A stretch of DNA of 64,000 bases from Coriobacteriaceae bacterium (GTDB lineage Bacteria > Actinomycetota > Coriobacteriia > Coriobacteriales > QAMH01): NCBI GenBank assembly GCA_025992705.1, contig DAJPGJ010000001.1, positions 1,116,001-1,180,000 of the forward strand. Reading direction: 5' to 3'. Made by a program: the position numbers and the translations under genes. Positions 28,321 to 36,959 of the stretch are shown here, piece after piece; the first letter of the stretch is position 1; each line of letters starts with the position of its first letter. The notes below the pieces were generated by a model, which was given only the letters and a program-made list of their open reading frames with translations, had not been told where the DNA came from and did no database searches.

Positions 28321-29297
28321 TGCATTCGAGCCAAGTTACGCTTCCCCTGCCCGACGGCATTGACCTTGCCCTCTTCTGTGGTCCCCAGGATGCCAATCTG
28401 CGTGCCATCGAAGATCTCTTCGATGCGACCATCGCGTTGCGCTCCGATAGCATCGTCATGACGGGTGATGCCCTCGAGGTACCACTCATCTCGGCGCTTG
28501 TCTCCGACCTTTTTGATATGGTCCAGGCTAACAAGGCGCCGACGGTCGAGGACATCCGTCGCGCCGTCGAGGTGCTGCGCAATTCCGATTACTCCCCGAG
28601 CTCCCTGCGTGAGGACATTCTGCTTACCTACCGCGGGCGCGCGATTCGCCCCAAGACGAGTGGTCAGAAGCGCTACTGCGATGCCATACGCGACAGCACC
28701 GTCACCTTTGCCATCGGTCCGGCTGGCACGGGTAAGACCTACCTCGCCATGGCAATGGCCATCGCCGCACTCAAGCGCAAGGAGATCGGTCGCATCATCC
28801 TTACGCGTCCCGTTGTCGAGGCGGGCGAGAACCTCGGTTTCTTGCCGGGTACGCTCGACGAGAAGGTCGATCCTTACGTACGCCCGCTCTATGACGCGCT
28901 CTTCGATCTGACCGACATGGAGAAGGGCAACCAGCTCATCTCGCAGGGTGTCATCGAGATCGCCCCCCTTGCCTTCATGCGCGGACGTACCTTCAATGAC
29001 GCCTTTCTCATTCTCGATGAGGCGCAGAACACCACACCCGAGCAGCTCAAGATGTTCCTCACCCGTCTGGGCTTCGGCTCCAGGATGATCGTCACGGGTG
29101 ACATCACGCAAGTCGACTTGCCGGGTGGTGTCTCGGGTCTGCACGGCGTGCGCGACATCCTCAGTGATATCGATGAGATTTCCTTTATCGACTTGACCGG
29201 TGCAGATGTCGTGCGCCATAGCCTCGTTGCGCGTATCGTGCATGCGTATGACGAAGCAGCTCGCGGCGCGCGTAACGATTCCGGGAGGTCGAAGTAG
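28320..29297 (+). CDS. phoH: PhoH-family ATPase
   Basis: The 325-residue protein has the Walker A AIGPAGTGKTYLAMA, RPVVEAGENLGFLPG, the Walker B LILDEAQNTTPEQLKM, and TGDITQVDLPGG. The family is widely linked to RNA metabolism and nearly always precedes ybeY, as here. A small N-terminal KH-like segment (residues 15-60) is typical. It overlaps the thiI stop by one base. Confidence 0.93.
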   Translation: MHSSQVTLPLPDGIDLALFCGPQDANLRAIEDLFDATIALRSDSIVMTGDALEVPLISALVSDLFDMVQANKAPTVEDIRRAVEVLRNSDYSPSSLREDILLTYRGRAIRPKTSGQKRYCDAIRDSTVTFAIGPAGTGKTYLAMAMAIAALKRKEIGRIILTRPVVEAGENLGFLPGTLDEKVDPYVRPLYDALFDLTDMEKGNQLISQGVIEIAPLAFMRGRTFNDAFLILDEAQNTTPEQLKMFLTRLGFGSRMIVTGDITQVDLPGGVSGLHGVRDILSDIDEISFIDLTGADVVRHSLVARIVHAYDEAARGARNDSGRSK

Positions 29298-29298
29298 C

Positions 29299-29754
29299 AT
29301 GCTCGTGAACATAGACAGCCGTGGCGGTGCACTAACCTGGGATGACGCGGCTATCGAGAGGCTCGCGTGCTTCGCGCTCGAGTACATGGATGCTCCCGAT
29401 GCCTGTGAGGTTTCGATTAGCTTAGTTGATGCTGATGAGATTCACGAGCTCAATCGCACGTACCGAGGCATTGACAAGCCCACCGATGTCCTTTCTTTCG
29501 AGTGCGATGACCCATGGGATACATACGAGCCGGGTACCCCCATCGAAATCGGTGATGTCGTCATCGCCCTGGATGTCGTTGATGGACAGCGTGCCCAATT
29601 TGGCACGAGTCTTGAGCAGGAGGCGTCGCTCATGCTCGTGCACTCGTTGCTGCATCTCCTCGGCTACGATCACATCGACGAGACCGAGGCGCTCGAGATG
29701 GAGGCGCTCGAGAAGGAGATTCTCGACGCCTATGGTCTGACGGGGATACGCTGA
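29299..29754 (+). CDS. ybeY: Endoribonuclease YbeY (rRNA maturation factor)
   Basis: The 151-residue protein has LNRTYRGIDKPTDVLSFE and HSLLHLLGYDH, which supplies the three zinc-binding histidines. It takes part in 16S rRNA 3' processing and ribosome quality control. ATG 29299 is the first good codon after phoH; the longer frame begins inside phoH. It joins dgkA by a TGATG overlap. Confidence 0.94.
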   Translation: MLVNIDSRGGALTWDDAAIERLACFALEYMDAPDACEVSISLVDADEIHELNRTYRGIDKPTDVLSFECDDPWDTYEPGTPIEIGDVVIALDVVDGQRAQFGTSLEQEASLMLVHSLLHLLGYDHIDETEALEMEALEKEILDAYGLTGIR

Positions 29755-30119
29755 TGAAGAACCAGTCACAAGCCAAGAGCTTCGCCGTTGCGTTCGTGGG
29801 TATTGGCAGGGCCTTCATGAGCGAAGTTCACATGAAGGTGCATCTCGTCTTCGCGCTCATGGCACTCATCGCCTGCTGGGTCTTGCAGGTCGAACCTTGG
29901 GGCTGGTGTGCCGTCATCGTTTGCATTGGGATGGTCGTATCCGCCGAGGTGCTCAACACGGCAATGGAAGCGTTGTGTGACAAGGTGAGCCCCGATTACG
30001 ATCACCTTATCGAGATAGCCAAGGACGCGGCCGCAGGCGCCGTGCTCGTACTCGCGATTACCTCGGTTGTCGTCGGCCTCATCGTCTTCATCCCGGCGCT
30101 CATGAAATTCATTGCGTAA
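29754..30119 (+). CDS. dgkA: Diacylglycerol/undecaprenol kinase
   Basis: This 121-residue membrane protein has three hydrophobic segments and the family motif AEVLNTAMEALCDKV with EVHMKVH earlier. Gram-positive members phosphorylate undecaprenol. The order phoH-ybeY-dgkA-era-recO is a classic conserved block. Two substrates are possible on homology; undecaprenol is more likely given the lineage. Confidence 0.9.
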   Translation: MKNQSQAKSFAVAFVGIGRAFMSEVHMKVHLVFALMALIACWVLQVEPWGWCAVIVCIGMVVSAEVLNTAMEALCDKVSPDYDHLIEIAKDAAAGAVLVLAITSVVVGLIVFIPALMKFIA

Positions 30120-30131
30120 TAAGGAGAGACC

Positions 30132-31097
30132 ATGTCCGACCTGGATGAGATGCTCAAAGCCGCAGGCATTGCCGATGATGCGTATGCGGCAGTCAATCCC
30201 GAGACCTTTCGCAGCGGCTTCGTGACGCTCGTCGGTCGGCCCAATGCGGGCAAGTCAACATTGCTCAACCATATCATGGGCACCAAACTCGCCATCACAT
30301 CGCGTACGCCCCAGACCACGCGTCACCGCTTCCGCGCAGTATACGATACCGATGACATGCAGATGGTCATCGTCGACACGCCGGGCATCCACAAACCGAA
30401 GGACGCCTTGGGTGCCGAGCTCAATGAGTCAGCCCTGCAGGCGCTGGCGGATGTCGATATCGTCGCCTTCCTCATCGACGCATCGCAGCCTGTTGGCACG
30501 GGGGATGAGTGGATTGCCAACCACATAAACGAGCTTTCGTGCCACAAGATCCTTGTTATCTCCAAAGCCGACCTCGTCAAGAAACCCGTCATCGCTGAGC
30601 GCCTTGAGCAGGCACGTGGCCTGTGCGACTTTGATGCCGAGGTCGTCGTTTCCGCCAAGCACAACCGTGGTCTCGACGACTTCATTGACGCCGTCTACGA
30701 TCTGCTTCCGGCAGGTCCACGCTGGTTTCCCAAGGATACGGGTGTCGATCTTTCTGACGAAGTGCTCATTGCCGAGTTCATTCGCGAGAAGATCCTGCGT
30801 TCGACCTTCGATGAGGTTCCCCATTCGGTCGGTGTCGTTGTCGAGGACATCGAGCGCATCGAGGACCGGAGCCTCATGCGCATCTGGGCGGTCATATATG
30901 TCGAGCGCGATAGCCAGAAGGGCATCATCATCGGTGCCAAGGGCAGCAAGATCAAGCAAATTGGCATGCAGGCGCGTGAGGATCTCGAGCGCATCTTTGG
31001 CTGCCAGGTGCATCTCGACCTCACGGTGAAGGTCAAGAAGGACTGGCGTCAGAACGCCGCGCAGGTCAGGAAATTTGGCTATGGCGAAGGCCTATAA
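30132..31097 (+). CDS. era: GTPase Era
   Basis: VGRPNAGKSTLLN, DTPGIHKPKDALG and SKADLVKK are G1, G3 and G4 of Era, and the C-terminal KH domain contains IIGAKGSKIKQIG. It binds 16S rRNA near its 3' end during 30S assembly. The N-terminal 25 residues (MSDLDEMLKAAG and following) extend beyond typical Era proteins; AAGGAGAG at 30120-30127 supports this ATG. It overlaps recO by 17 bases. Confidence 0.96.
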   Translation: MSDLDEMLKAAGIADDAYAAVNPETFRSGFVTLVGRPNAGKSTLLNHIMGTKLAITSRTPQTTRHRFRAVYDTDDMQMVIVDTPGIHKPKDALGAELNESALQALADVDIVAFLIDASQPVGTGDEWIANHINELSCHKILVISKADLVKKPVIAERLEQARGLCDFDAEVVVSAKHNRGLDDFIDAVYDLLPAGPRWFPKDTGVDLSDEVLIAEFIREKILRSTFDEVPHSVGVVVEDIERIEDRSLMRIWAVIYVERDSQKGIIIGAKGSKIKQIGMQAREDLERIFGCQVHLDLTVKVKKDWRQNAAQVRKFGYGEGL

Positions 31098-31833
31098 CGA
31101 GCGCTGCATCGTCCTCAAGCACACGAAGCTTGGAGAGACCGACGTCATCGTCACCATGCTCGGCGGGGACGGACGTCAGATACGAGCCGTTGCCAAGGGG
31201 CTGCGCAAACCCGGCAACCGCATTGGGGCGCGCCTCGAGTTGTTTGCCGAGGCAGATTTGCTCTTGCATGAGGGGAAGTCCCTCGACATCGTGCGCGAGG
31301 TCAAGACGATTGCCACGAACGCGTCGATACGCGAGGAGCTTGAGCGCACGGCAGCCGCAAGCGTCGAGACGGAGTTCCTCGAGAAGCTCGGACGCGACGG
31401 CGTTGTCCTGGGCGAGCGCATGTACGAGATGAGCGCGGCGTCGATGCGCACCATAGCTGAACTACCGGCACGTAAGGCGGCATTCATAGCAGCGGCCTTT
31501 CTCTTCAAGGCGATGGCCATGCAGGGATTTGCACCTGCAACGCGCGAATGCGCACTCTGCGGCACACCCATCGAGCAGGTGAAAGCCTTCGACGTGAGCT
31601 ATGGTGGCGCACTCTGCGATGATTGCCTTGGGCGACTCGGGATCTGCACGACCATCGACTCGCGGGCTGCGGCTTGGATCGAGGCTTTGCTGTTCTCGAC
31701 CTTCGCCCAGATTGCCGATATCGAATCCTATCCCGAAATCGAATTGCTCGATCTTGCCCACATGTGGGTCTGCGAGCATGCGGGTTTCGAGCTCAAGAGC
31801 ATTGCCTTTCTCAAGACGCTGCTGATGGGATGA
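31081..31833 (+). CDS. recO: DNA repair protein RecO
   Basis: The 250-residue protein has the OB-fold start CIVLKHTKLGETDVIVT, a central helical region, and a zinc-binding CALCGTP...CDDCL set near residues 155-180, as in RecO proteins. It loads RecA in RecFOR repair with RecR. ATG 31081 follows AGGTCAGGA; TTG 31075 is an alternative adding two residues. The 217-base gap after it carries an 8-bp inverted repeat (31831-31838 with 31899-31906) and the promoter of the ABC importer. Confidence 0.9.
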   Translation: MAKAYNERCIVLKHTKLGETDVIVTMLGGDGRQIRAVAKGLRKPGNRIGARLELFAEADLLLHEGKSLDIVREVKTIATNASIREELERTAAASVETEFLEKLGRDGVVLGERMYEMSAASMRTIAELPARKAAFIAAAFLFKAMAMQGFAPATRECALCGTPIEQVKAFDVSYGGALCDDCLGRLGICTTIDSRAAAWIEALLFSTFAQIADIESYPEIELLDLAHMWVCEHAGFELKSIAFLKTLLMG

Positions 31834-31996
31834 GACGCATTCGCCACAATCGGCCAATTCCGTCACCTGCGTTTCCCCGAGCGATCGGCCCCGCGTAAGC
31901 GTCTCAAGGAACCTGACTTCTCCCTGGCGCAACGTGCCGTTCGCTGCGATTTAGGCGTCCCTGCGAATTCGTGGTGTACGTGCATCCCTTTTAGGC

Positions 31997-32002
31997 TACA
32001 AT
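31997..32002 (+). promoter_or_regulatory. Probable -10 box for the first amino-acid ABC operon
   Basis: TACAAT in ttttaggcTACAATgcc lies 49 bases before the ATG of the binding protein. The upstream tggtgt at 31972-31977 is a weak -35 candidate with a long (19) spacer. Confidence 0.4.
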
Positions 32003-32050
32003 GCCACGGTACGAAACTTTACTACGCTAGAGTGATGTAGGGAGAGAAAG

Positions 32051-32896
32051 ATGAAGAAGAAACTCGTATCGATTGCGCTTGCATGCTGCATGCTCTGCTT
32101 TGGCGCCCTTGCCCTGACGGCATGCGGTGGTAGTGCTGCATCTTCGAGCAGCGCGGCTGGAAATAACGCACCTGAGGACAACGTCTTTATTGTCGGTTTC
32201 GATCAGAGCTATCCGCCGTACGGCTTCAAGGACACCACGACGGGCGAGTTCACTGGTCTCGATCTCGATCTTGCCAAGGAGGTTTGCGATCGTAACGGCT
32301 GGACCTTCCAGGCCGAGCCGATTGACTGGGATGCCAAGGACGCGCTCATCAACCAGGGCAACATTACCTGCATCTGGAACGGTTTCACCTACGAAGGCCG
32401 TGAGAACGATTACTCCTTCACCGACATGTACATGATCAATGGCCAGGTCATCGTCGTTAAGGCTGACAGCGGTATCAACTCGCTGGCCGATCTTGCCGGC
32501 AAGACCGTCATGACGCAGGTCGATTCTGCTGCTCTCGAGGTACTCGATGGTGACGAGAAGAGCCTGCAGGATACCTTCGCTGGTGGCAAGGTCGAGACGA
32601 TCGGCGATTACAATAACGCCTTCATGCAGCTTGAGAGCGGTATGGTCGATGCCGTTGCCTGCGATCTGTCCATTGCGCAGTATCAGATGGCCGCCAAGCC
32701 GGGCGTGTTTAAGATGCTTGACGAGCAGCTCTCCAGCGAGCATTACGCCGTTGCCTTCAAGAAGGGCAACGATGGTCTCGCCGATCAGGTTACCATGACG
32801 CTCAAGGAGATGGACGCCGACGGTACGGTCAAGGAGATTTGCGAGAAGTACTCTGCTGACGGCATCAGCTACGAGAACTGGTGCCTGGGCAAGTAA
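32051..32896 (+). CDS. Amino-acid ABC transporter substrate-binding lipoprotein (system 1)
   Basis: A lipoprotein signal peptide with lipobox LTAC at residues 22-25 is followed by a Ser/Ala linker and a type II periplasmic-binding fold of the polar amino acid family (FIVGFDQSYPPYGFKD, GLDLDLAKEVC, WNGFTYEGREN). The 281-residue protein would bind a polar amino acid outside the membrane and hand it to the adjacent permease. Ligand identity cannot be read from the sequence. GGGAGAG at 32040-32046 precedes the ATG. Confidence 0.92.
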   Translation: MKKKLVSIALACCMLCFGALALTACGGSAASSSSAAGNNAPEDNVFIVGFDQSYPPYGFKDTTTGEFTGLDLDLAKEVCDRNGWTFQAEPIDWDAKDALINQGNITCIWNGFTYEGRENDYSFTDMYMINGQVIVVKADSGINSLADLAGKTVMTQVDSAALEVLDGDEKSLQDTFAGGKVETIGDYNNAFMQLESGMVDAVACDLSIAQYQMAAKPGVFKMLDEQLSSEHYAVAFKKGNDGLADQVTMTLKEMDADGTVKEICEKYSADGISYENWCLGK

Positions 32897-32920
32897 GCTC
32901 GCTTCATATCCTGGAATCTG

Positions 32921-32947
32921 CGGGGCGGTCGTCTTGAGGCCGCCCCG
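32921..32947 (+). terminator. GC hairpin between binding protein and permease genes
   Basis: cggggcgg (32921-32928) and ccgccccg (32940-32947) form an 8-bp stem with an 11-base loop, with no T tract. Its place after the binding-protein gene suggests an mRNA-stabilising or attenuating element that gives more binding protein than permease. Confidence 0.55.
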
Positions 32948-32968
32948 TCGTACGCTGTAGACGAGGTG

Positions 32969-33646
32969 ATGCGTGTGGATCCTGCATTTATGCAGATGAT
33001 GTCCGTGGTCCTGCCCGATCTTGGGGCGGGTTTTGTATTGTCGCTCGAGATATTCGTCGTGACGCTTGTCGGAGCGCTACCGCTTGGCATCGTCATTGCC
33101 CTTGCCCGCATGAGCAAGTTCAAGCCGCTTTCACTCGTGGCTCGTGTCTACATCTCGTTCATGCGCGGAACGCCCCTCATGCTCCAGCTCATGGCCCTCA
33201 TGTTCGGCCCGTATTACCTCTTTGGCATTAACATGGGCTCGGGCTGGAAGTTCGGGGCCTGCGCAATTGGCTTCATTCTCAACTACGCGGCCTATTTTGC
33301 CGAGATCTATCGCAGCGGTATTCAGTCCATTCCCGTCGGTCATTACGAAGCGGCCGAAGTACTCGGCTACTCGCGTGCACAGACATTCTTCTACATCGTC
33401 TTGCCGCAGGTCATCAAGCGCATATTGCCGGCGATGGGTAACGAGATCATCACGCTGGTCAAGGACACTTCACTTGCCTTCGTGCTCGGAATCGCAGAGA
33501 TGTTCACCGAGGCAAAGGCGCTTGCCGCGTCCTTCGTGTCCATGATTCCCTACGTCATCGCCGCGATCATCTACTGGGTCTTCACGCTCGTCGTCGAGTT
33601 CATATTGAACAAGGCCGAGAAGAAGCTCGCGTACTACCATGACTAG
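32969..33646 (+). CDS. Amino-acid ABC transporter permease (system 1)
   Basis: About five transmembrane segments and the EAA loop EAAEVLGYSRAQTFFYIVLPQV identify a HisM/GlnP-type inner membrane permease (225 residues). The family motif RGTPLMLQL is at about residues 70-78. Start choice is uncertain: GTG 32966, ATG 32969 and GTG 32975 are all in frame, and GAGG at 32963-32966 is best spaced for GTG 32975. It lies between its binding protein and ATPase genes. Confidence 0.92.
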   Translation: MRVDPAFMQMMSVVLPDLGAGFVLSLEIFVVTLVGALPLGIVIALARMSKFKPLSLVARVYISFMRGTPLMLQLMALMFGPYYLFGINMGSGWKFGACAIGFILNYAAYFAEIYRSGIQSIPVGHYEAAEVLGYSRAQTFFYIVLPQVIKRILPAMGNEIITLVKDTSLAFVLGIAEMFTEAKALAASFVSMIPYVIAAIIYWVFTLVVEFILNKAEKKLAYYHD

Positions 33647-33665
33647 GGGAGAGGAGATAGCACCC

Positions 33666-34433
33666 ATGTCCAAGGAGATTCTCTCCCTCAAGAACGTCGA
33701 GAAGAGCTTTGGCGACACGATGGTTCTCAAGGACATTAGCCTCGAGGTCACGCAGGGCGAGGTCGTGAGCATCATCGGGTCGTCCGGCGGTGGCAAATCG
33801 ACACTGTTGCGTTGCGCGACGCTGCTCGAGACCTTCGAGCGTGGTTACCTGGCATACGAGGATATCGTCGTGGCCAAGCCCGGGCCCGATGGTCGCGCTG
33901 TCTACGCAGACAAGGCCACGCTCAAGGAGGCGCGTTCGAAGTTTGGGCTCGTGTTCCAAAACTTCAATCTCTTTCCGCATCGCACCGTGCTGCAAAACGT
34001 CATGGACGCACCCGTGCGCGTGCAGAAGGTCGACAAGGAACAGGCACGCACCATGGCGATCGAGCTTCTCGAAAAGTTTGGCTTGGCTGGCAAGGAGGAC
34101 ATGGTGCCCAATGAGCTTTCGGGCGGTCAGCTCCAGCGTGTCGCCATTGCCCGCGCGTTGTGCACGAAACCTGACATTCTCTTCTTTGACGAACCCACGA
34201 GCGCACTTGACCCCGAGCTCACGCAGGACGTACTCAAGATCATCCGCGACCTCGCCGAGGAGCACATGACCATGGTCATCGTCACGCACGAGATGACCTT
34301 CGCACGTGACGTCTCGGATCGCGTCATCTTTATGGACAAGGGCGTGATCGTCGAAGAGGGTTCGCCCGAACAGGTCATTGACCATCCGCAACACGAGCGC
34401 ACGAAGAGTTTCCTGCGGAAGATTTACGACTAA
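33666..34433 (+). CDS. Amino-acid ABC transporter ATP-binding protein (system 1)
   Basis: Walker A GSSGGGKST, Q-loop FQNFNLFPHRT, signature LSGGQLQRVAIARAL, Walker B ILFFDEPTSALDPE and the H-loop VTHEM are all intact in this 255-residue GlnQ/HisP-type ATPase. An insertion of about 14 residues after Walker A (GYLAYEDIVVAKPGPDG) is a variation of the family. ATG 33666 follows GGGGAGAGGAGA; earlier in-frame ATG 33639 overlaps the permease stop and has no ribosome site. Confidence 0.94.
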   Translation: MSKEILSLKNVEKSFGDTMVLKDISLEVTQGEVVSIIGSSGGGKSTLLRCATLLETFERGYLAYEDIVVAKPGPDGRAVYADKATLKEARSKFGLVFQNFNLFPHRTVLQNVMDAPVRVQKVDKEQARTMAIELLEKFGLAGKEDMVPNELSGGQLQRVAIARALCTKPDILFFDEPTSALDPELTQDVLKIIRDLAEEHMTMVIVTHEMTFARDVSDRVIFMDKGVIVEEGSPEQVIDHPQHERTKSFLRKIYD

Positions 34434-34464
34434 TACGCACGTGTGCAATTGCCGCGAGGCAAGT

Positions 34465-34473
34465 TGCTATGGT
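34465..34473 (+). promoter_or_regulatory. Possible extended -10 promoter for second ABC operon
   Basis: TG-c-TATGGT stands 59 bases before the ATG of the second binding protein, just after a small hairpin (ttgcc-gcga-ggcaa, 34449-34462). An alternative start near ttagagt at 34512 cannot be excluded. Confidence 0.35.
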
Positions 34474-34532
34474 ACGGTTGCACGGTTTGAAAATGAGCGT
34501 TGTTTTGTTGGTTAGAGTAGTAAGGGAGAGAG

Positions 34533-35357
34533 ATGTTTAAGGGAAAGTTATCTAAGGTTCTCGTGCTTGGCGTTGCTTGCGTTGCCGTTGTGGGCATGCT
34601 TGCGCTGAGCGCATGCGGCGGCGGCTCTCAGTCGAGCTCCGCAAGCTCCAGCTCCGCTGTCTCAGACGAGTACAAGCTCGTCACCCCTGGCACCCTCACG
34701 GTTGCCACGAGCCCTGATTATGCTCCGATGGAGTATCAGGAGAACGGCGAGATCAAGGGCTATGACATCGCCCTTATCAAGGAGATCGCCAAACAGCTCG
34801 GCCTCACCGCCGACGTTCAGAACCAGGCCTTCGATTCGCTTGTAACCCAGGTTGCCGGTGGCAAGACCTTCGATTGCGCGATTAGCTCCATCACCATCAG
34901 CGACGAGCGTGCCGAGCAGGTTGCCTTCACTGATGCATACTATGATTCCAACCTCGCGATTGTGGTCCTCAAGGGTTCTGACATCACGAGCCGCGACATG
35001 CTCAACGGCCAGCCCATCGGTGCTCAGTCCGGTTCTTCGGGCGAGGATTGGGCCAAGGAGAACCTGAAGGACTCCGACTACACGCCGTTCCAGGAGACGC
35101 CGGACATGCTCGCTGCCCTGCGCACGGGCAAGCTCAAGGCCGTCATCTACGACGAGCCTGCTGCCGCATACAACATCGCGCATGAGTATGACGATTGTGA
35201 CATCCTCGAGGTCATTCCGACGGGCGAGCAGTACGGCATCATCGTGAACACCGATAACGTCGCACTGGCCGAGGCTATCAACAACGCTATCGCCGAGCTG
35301 CAGGCCAACGGCACCATCGCCAGGCTTCAGACGGAGTGGTTCGGCGCGGCAAAGTAA
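34533..35357 (+). CDS. Amino-acid ABC transporter substrate-binding lipoprotein (system 2)
   Basis: A signal peptide with lipobox LSAC at residues 25-28 and a long Ser-rich linker precede a type II binding fold (TLTVATSPDYAPMEY, GYDIALIKEIAKQLGL, AISSITISDERAEQV, IGAQSGSSGEDWA). The protein is 274 residues. The fold belongs to the polar amino acid family but shares only general features with system 1, so the two probably take different ligands. AAGGGAGAG precedes the ATG. Confidence 0.92.
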   Translation: MFKGKLSKVLVLGVACVAVVGMLALSACGGGSQSSSASSSSAVSDEYKLVTPGTLTVATSPDYAPMEYQENGEIKGYDIALIKEIAKQLGLTADVQNQAFDSLVTQVAGGKTFDCAISSITISDERAEQVAFTDAYYDSNLAIVVLKGSDITSRDMLNGQPIGAQSGSSGEDWAKENLKDSDYTPFQETPDMLAALRTGKLKAVIYDEPAAAYNIAHEYDDCDILEVIPTGEQYGIIVNTDNVALAEAINNAIAELQANGTIARLQTEWFGAAK

Positions 35358-35392
35358 CCCGTTTTCGAACTGACCGATTTCTCTTCGGCATT

Positions 35393-35436
35393 AATAAGGC
35401 AAGGGCGTATAATTCGTCCTTGCCTTATTTGTTTTA
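35393..35436 (+). terminator. Strong intrinsic terminator after the second binding protein
   Basis: aataaggcaagg (35393-35404) and ccttgccttatt (35418-35429) make a perfect 12-bp stem with a 13-base loop, followed by tgtttta. The loop contains TATAAT (35408-35413), which could also serve as a -10 box for the permease gene downstream. Confidence 0.8.
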
Positions 35437-35462
35437 TGCATATTTATGGGAGATTCATTCAT

Positions 35463-36959
35463 ATGTCATCGTATCTAAAGCCCATGCTCAAGCATGCGCT
35501 CGTGACGGCACTTGCGCTTTCGCTCGTGCTGACCTTCGTCTCGCCGCTTCTCGCCGGCGCCATGTCCGTCGATGTGACCACGGCCAAGAGCAACGAGACA
35601 GGCACCGGCAAGGTACTTGGCGGTGAGCCGACGCGCGTCACCTGGGAAGCGCTCGTCGGTGATGGCGAGCAGGTCTCATCCGTGCGTGTCGAGCTTCCCG
35701 AGGGCTCCTCGATTACCGATGACTCGTCGGTCAAGTTGACGGTGCTCGAGGGCACGACGCGTCTGAGCCCCGAGAACACCACGACCATGAACAAGGGCGA
35801 TGCCTCGATTGACGTGAGCTTCTCCGTGCCGCTGCAGCCAGGCCAGCGTCTGCGCCTCGAAATGTACAAGGTGTCGCTGCCCAACGTGAATGGCGAGGTC
35901 ACGCTTTCCGGAACGTATACGCTGGAAAACGGTCAGACCCTCGATTTCGCGCCTTCGCCCGCCATCGAGGTCACGCACGCTTCGACGGCCGAGAAGATCT
36001 CCACCTGGCTCGGCGAGCAACCGGCTGTCCAAGCCTGGAACTCGGTCACCTTCTTGCGCCTCTTCTTCCAGCCCGAGCTCATCGTCTCCTCGATTCCCGT
36101 CGTGGCCGTCGGTTGGCTCATCTCCCTCGGCCTCGTGCTTGTGGGCTTTCCGCTGGCCATCCCCATTGGCCTCATCGCCGCGTTCATGAAGATAGCCCGC
36201 GCGCGCATTCTGCATATCCTTGCCGCCATCTATACCGGCGTCGTGCGCGGTACGCCGCTCTTCTTGCAGATCTACATCGCGTTCTTCGGCCTGCCGCTGC
36301 TTGGCATTGACATCAACCAGTACGTGCTTGCCATCGTGGTGCTCGCGGTTAACTCGGGCGCCTATCTCTGCGAGATATTCCGTGCGGGCATACAATCGGT
36401 ACCTAAGGGCCAGTTCGAGGCGGCTCGCTCGCTTGGCATGACCGGCCCGCAGACGATGTTCTACGTCATCATTCCCCAGACCATCCGCCGGGTTATCCCG
36501 ACCATGACAAGCGAATTCATCCTGCTCTACAAGGACACCTCGCTGCTTGCGGCCGTCGGCGTCATGGAGCTCATGCTCTACTCCCGCTCCATCGTATCGC
36601 TCACCGGCAACATGACGCCCTACATCGTCGCCGCGTGCTTCTATCTCATCGTCACCTTGCCGCTCATCCGCGTCGTCGGCAACCTCGAGAAGCGTCTCGC
36701 GCTTGCGGATTCAGGTGGCGCCGCTCCCAAGAAAAAGGCCCGCAAGAACCGTCGTGGCGCGTTTAGCCAGATGTGCGAGGAAATCGCCGACAGCACTGAC
36801 GATGCACGTGACGAGCTTCAGGAGCAGACGCGCCTCGAAGCCGGTCTTACCGGTGACCTTTCGTCAAAGGACATGGAGCAGGCTATCGACGAGCTCCAAG
36901 AAGAGGTAGCTCGCGATGCTCAACTTGATTCCACCGAAGAGAGGGGAGGCGCGCGATGA
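35463..36959 (+). CDS. Amino-acid ABC permease with N-terminal extracytoplasmic domain and charged C-terminal tail (system 2)
   Basis: The 498-residue protein has a signal-like hydrophobic segment (residues 10-35), then about 130 mostly beta-type residues (40-170) with no match I recognise, then a HisM/GlnP-type permease of about five transmembrane segments with RGTPLFLQIY and the EAA loop EAARSLGMTGPQTMFYVIIPQT, and finally a 70-residue acidic/basic cytoplasmic tail (KKKARKNRRG, then EEIADSTDDARDELQEQ). Typical permeases of the family are about 220 residues. The extra outer domain could bind substrate or dock the lipoprotein; the tail looks coiled-coil forming. It overlaps the ATPase gene by 4 bases. 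Confidence 0.9.
   Translation: MSSYLKPMLKHALVTALALSLVLTFVSPLLAGAMSVDVTTAKSNETGTGKVLGGEPTRVTWEALVGDGEQVSSVRVELPEGSSITDDSSVKLTVLEGTTRLSPENTTTMNKGDASIDVSFSVPLQPGQRLRLEMYKVSLPNVNGEVTLSGTYTLENGQTLDFAPSPAIEVTHASTAEKISTWLGEQPAVQAWNSVTFLRLFFQPELIVSSIPVVAVGWLISLGLVLVGFPLAIPIGLIAAFMKIARARILHILAAIYTGVVRGTPLFLQIYIAFFGLPLLGIDINQYVLAIVVLAVNSGAYLCEIFRAGIQSVPKGQFEAARSLGMTGPQTMFYVIIPQTIRRVIPTMTSEFILLYKDTSLLAAVGVMELMLYSRSIVSLTGNMTPYIVAACFYLIVTLPLIRVVGNLEKRLALADSGGAAPKKKARKNRRGAFSQMCEEIADSTDDARDELQEQTRLEAGLTGDLSSKDMEQAIDELQEEVARDAQLDSTEERGGAR

Noticed and set aside
28320..31833. phoH-ybeY-dgkA-era-recO cluster as possibly unusual
   Set aside because: It is a standard conserved bacterial gene order; nothing odd was seen apart from a slightly long Era N terminus.
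31831..31906. Inverted repeat tgagacgc/gcgtctca spanning the recO stop and the gap, considered as a riboswitch or tRNA-like RNA
   Set aside because: The interior shows no known riboswitch core or tRNA features, and it lies before the inferred -10 box, so it would not be in the leader of the next operon.
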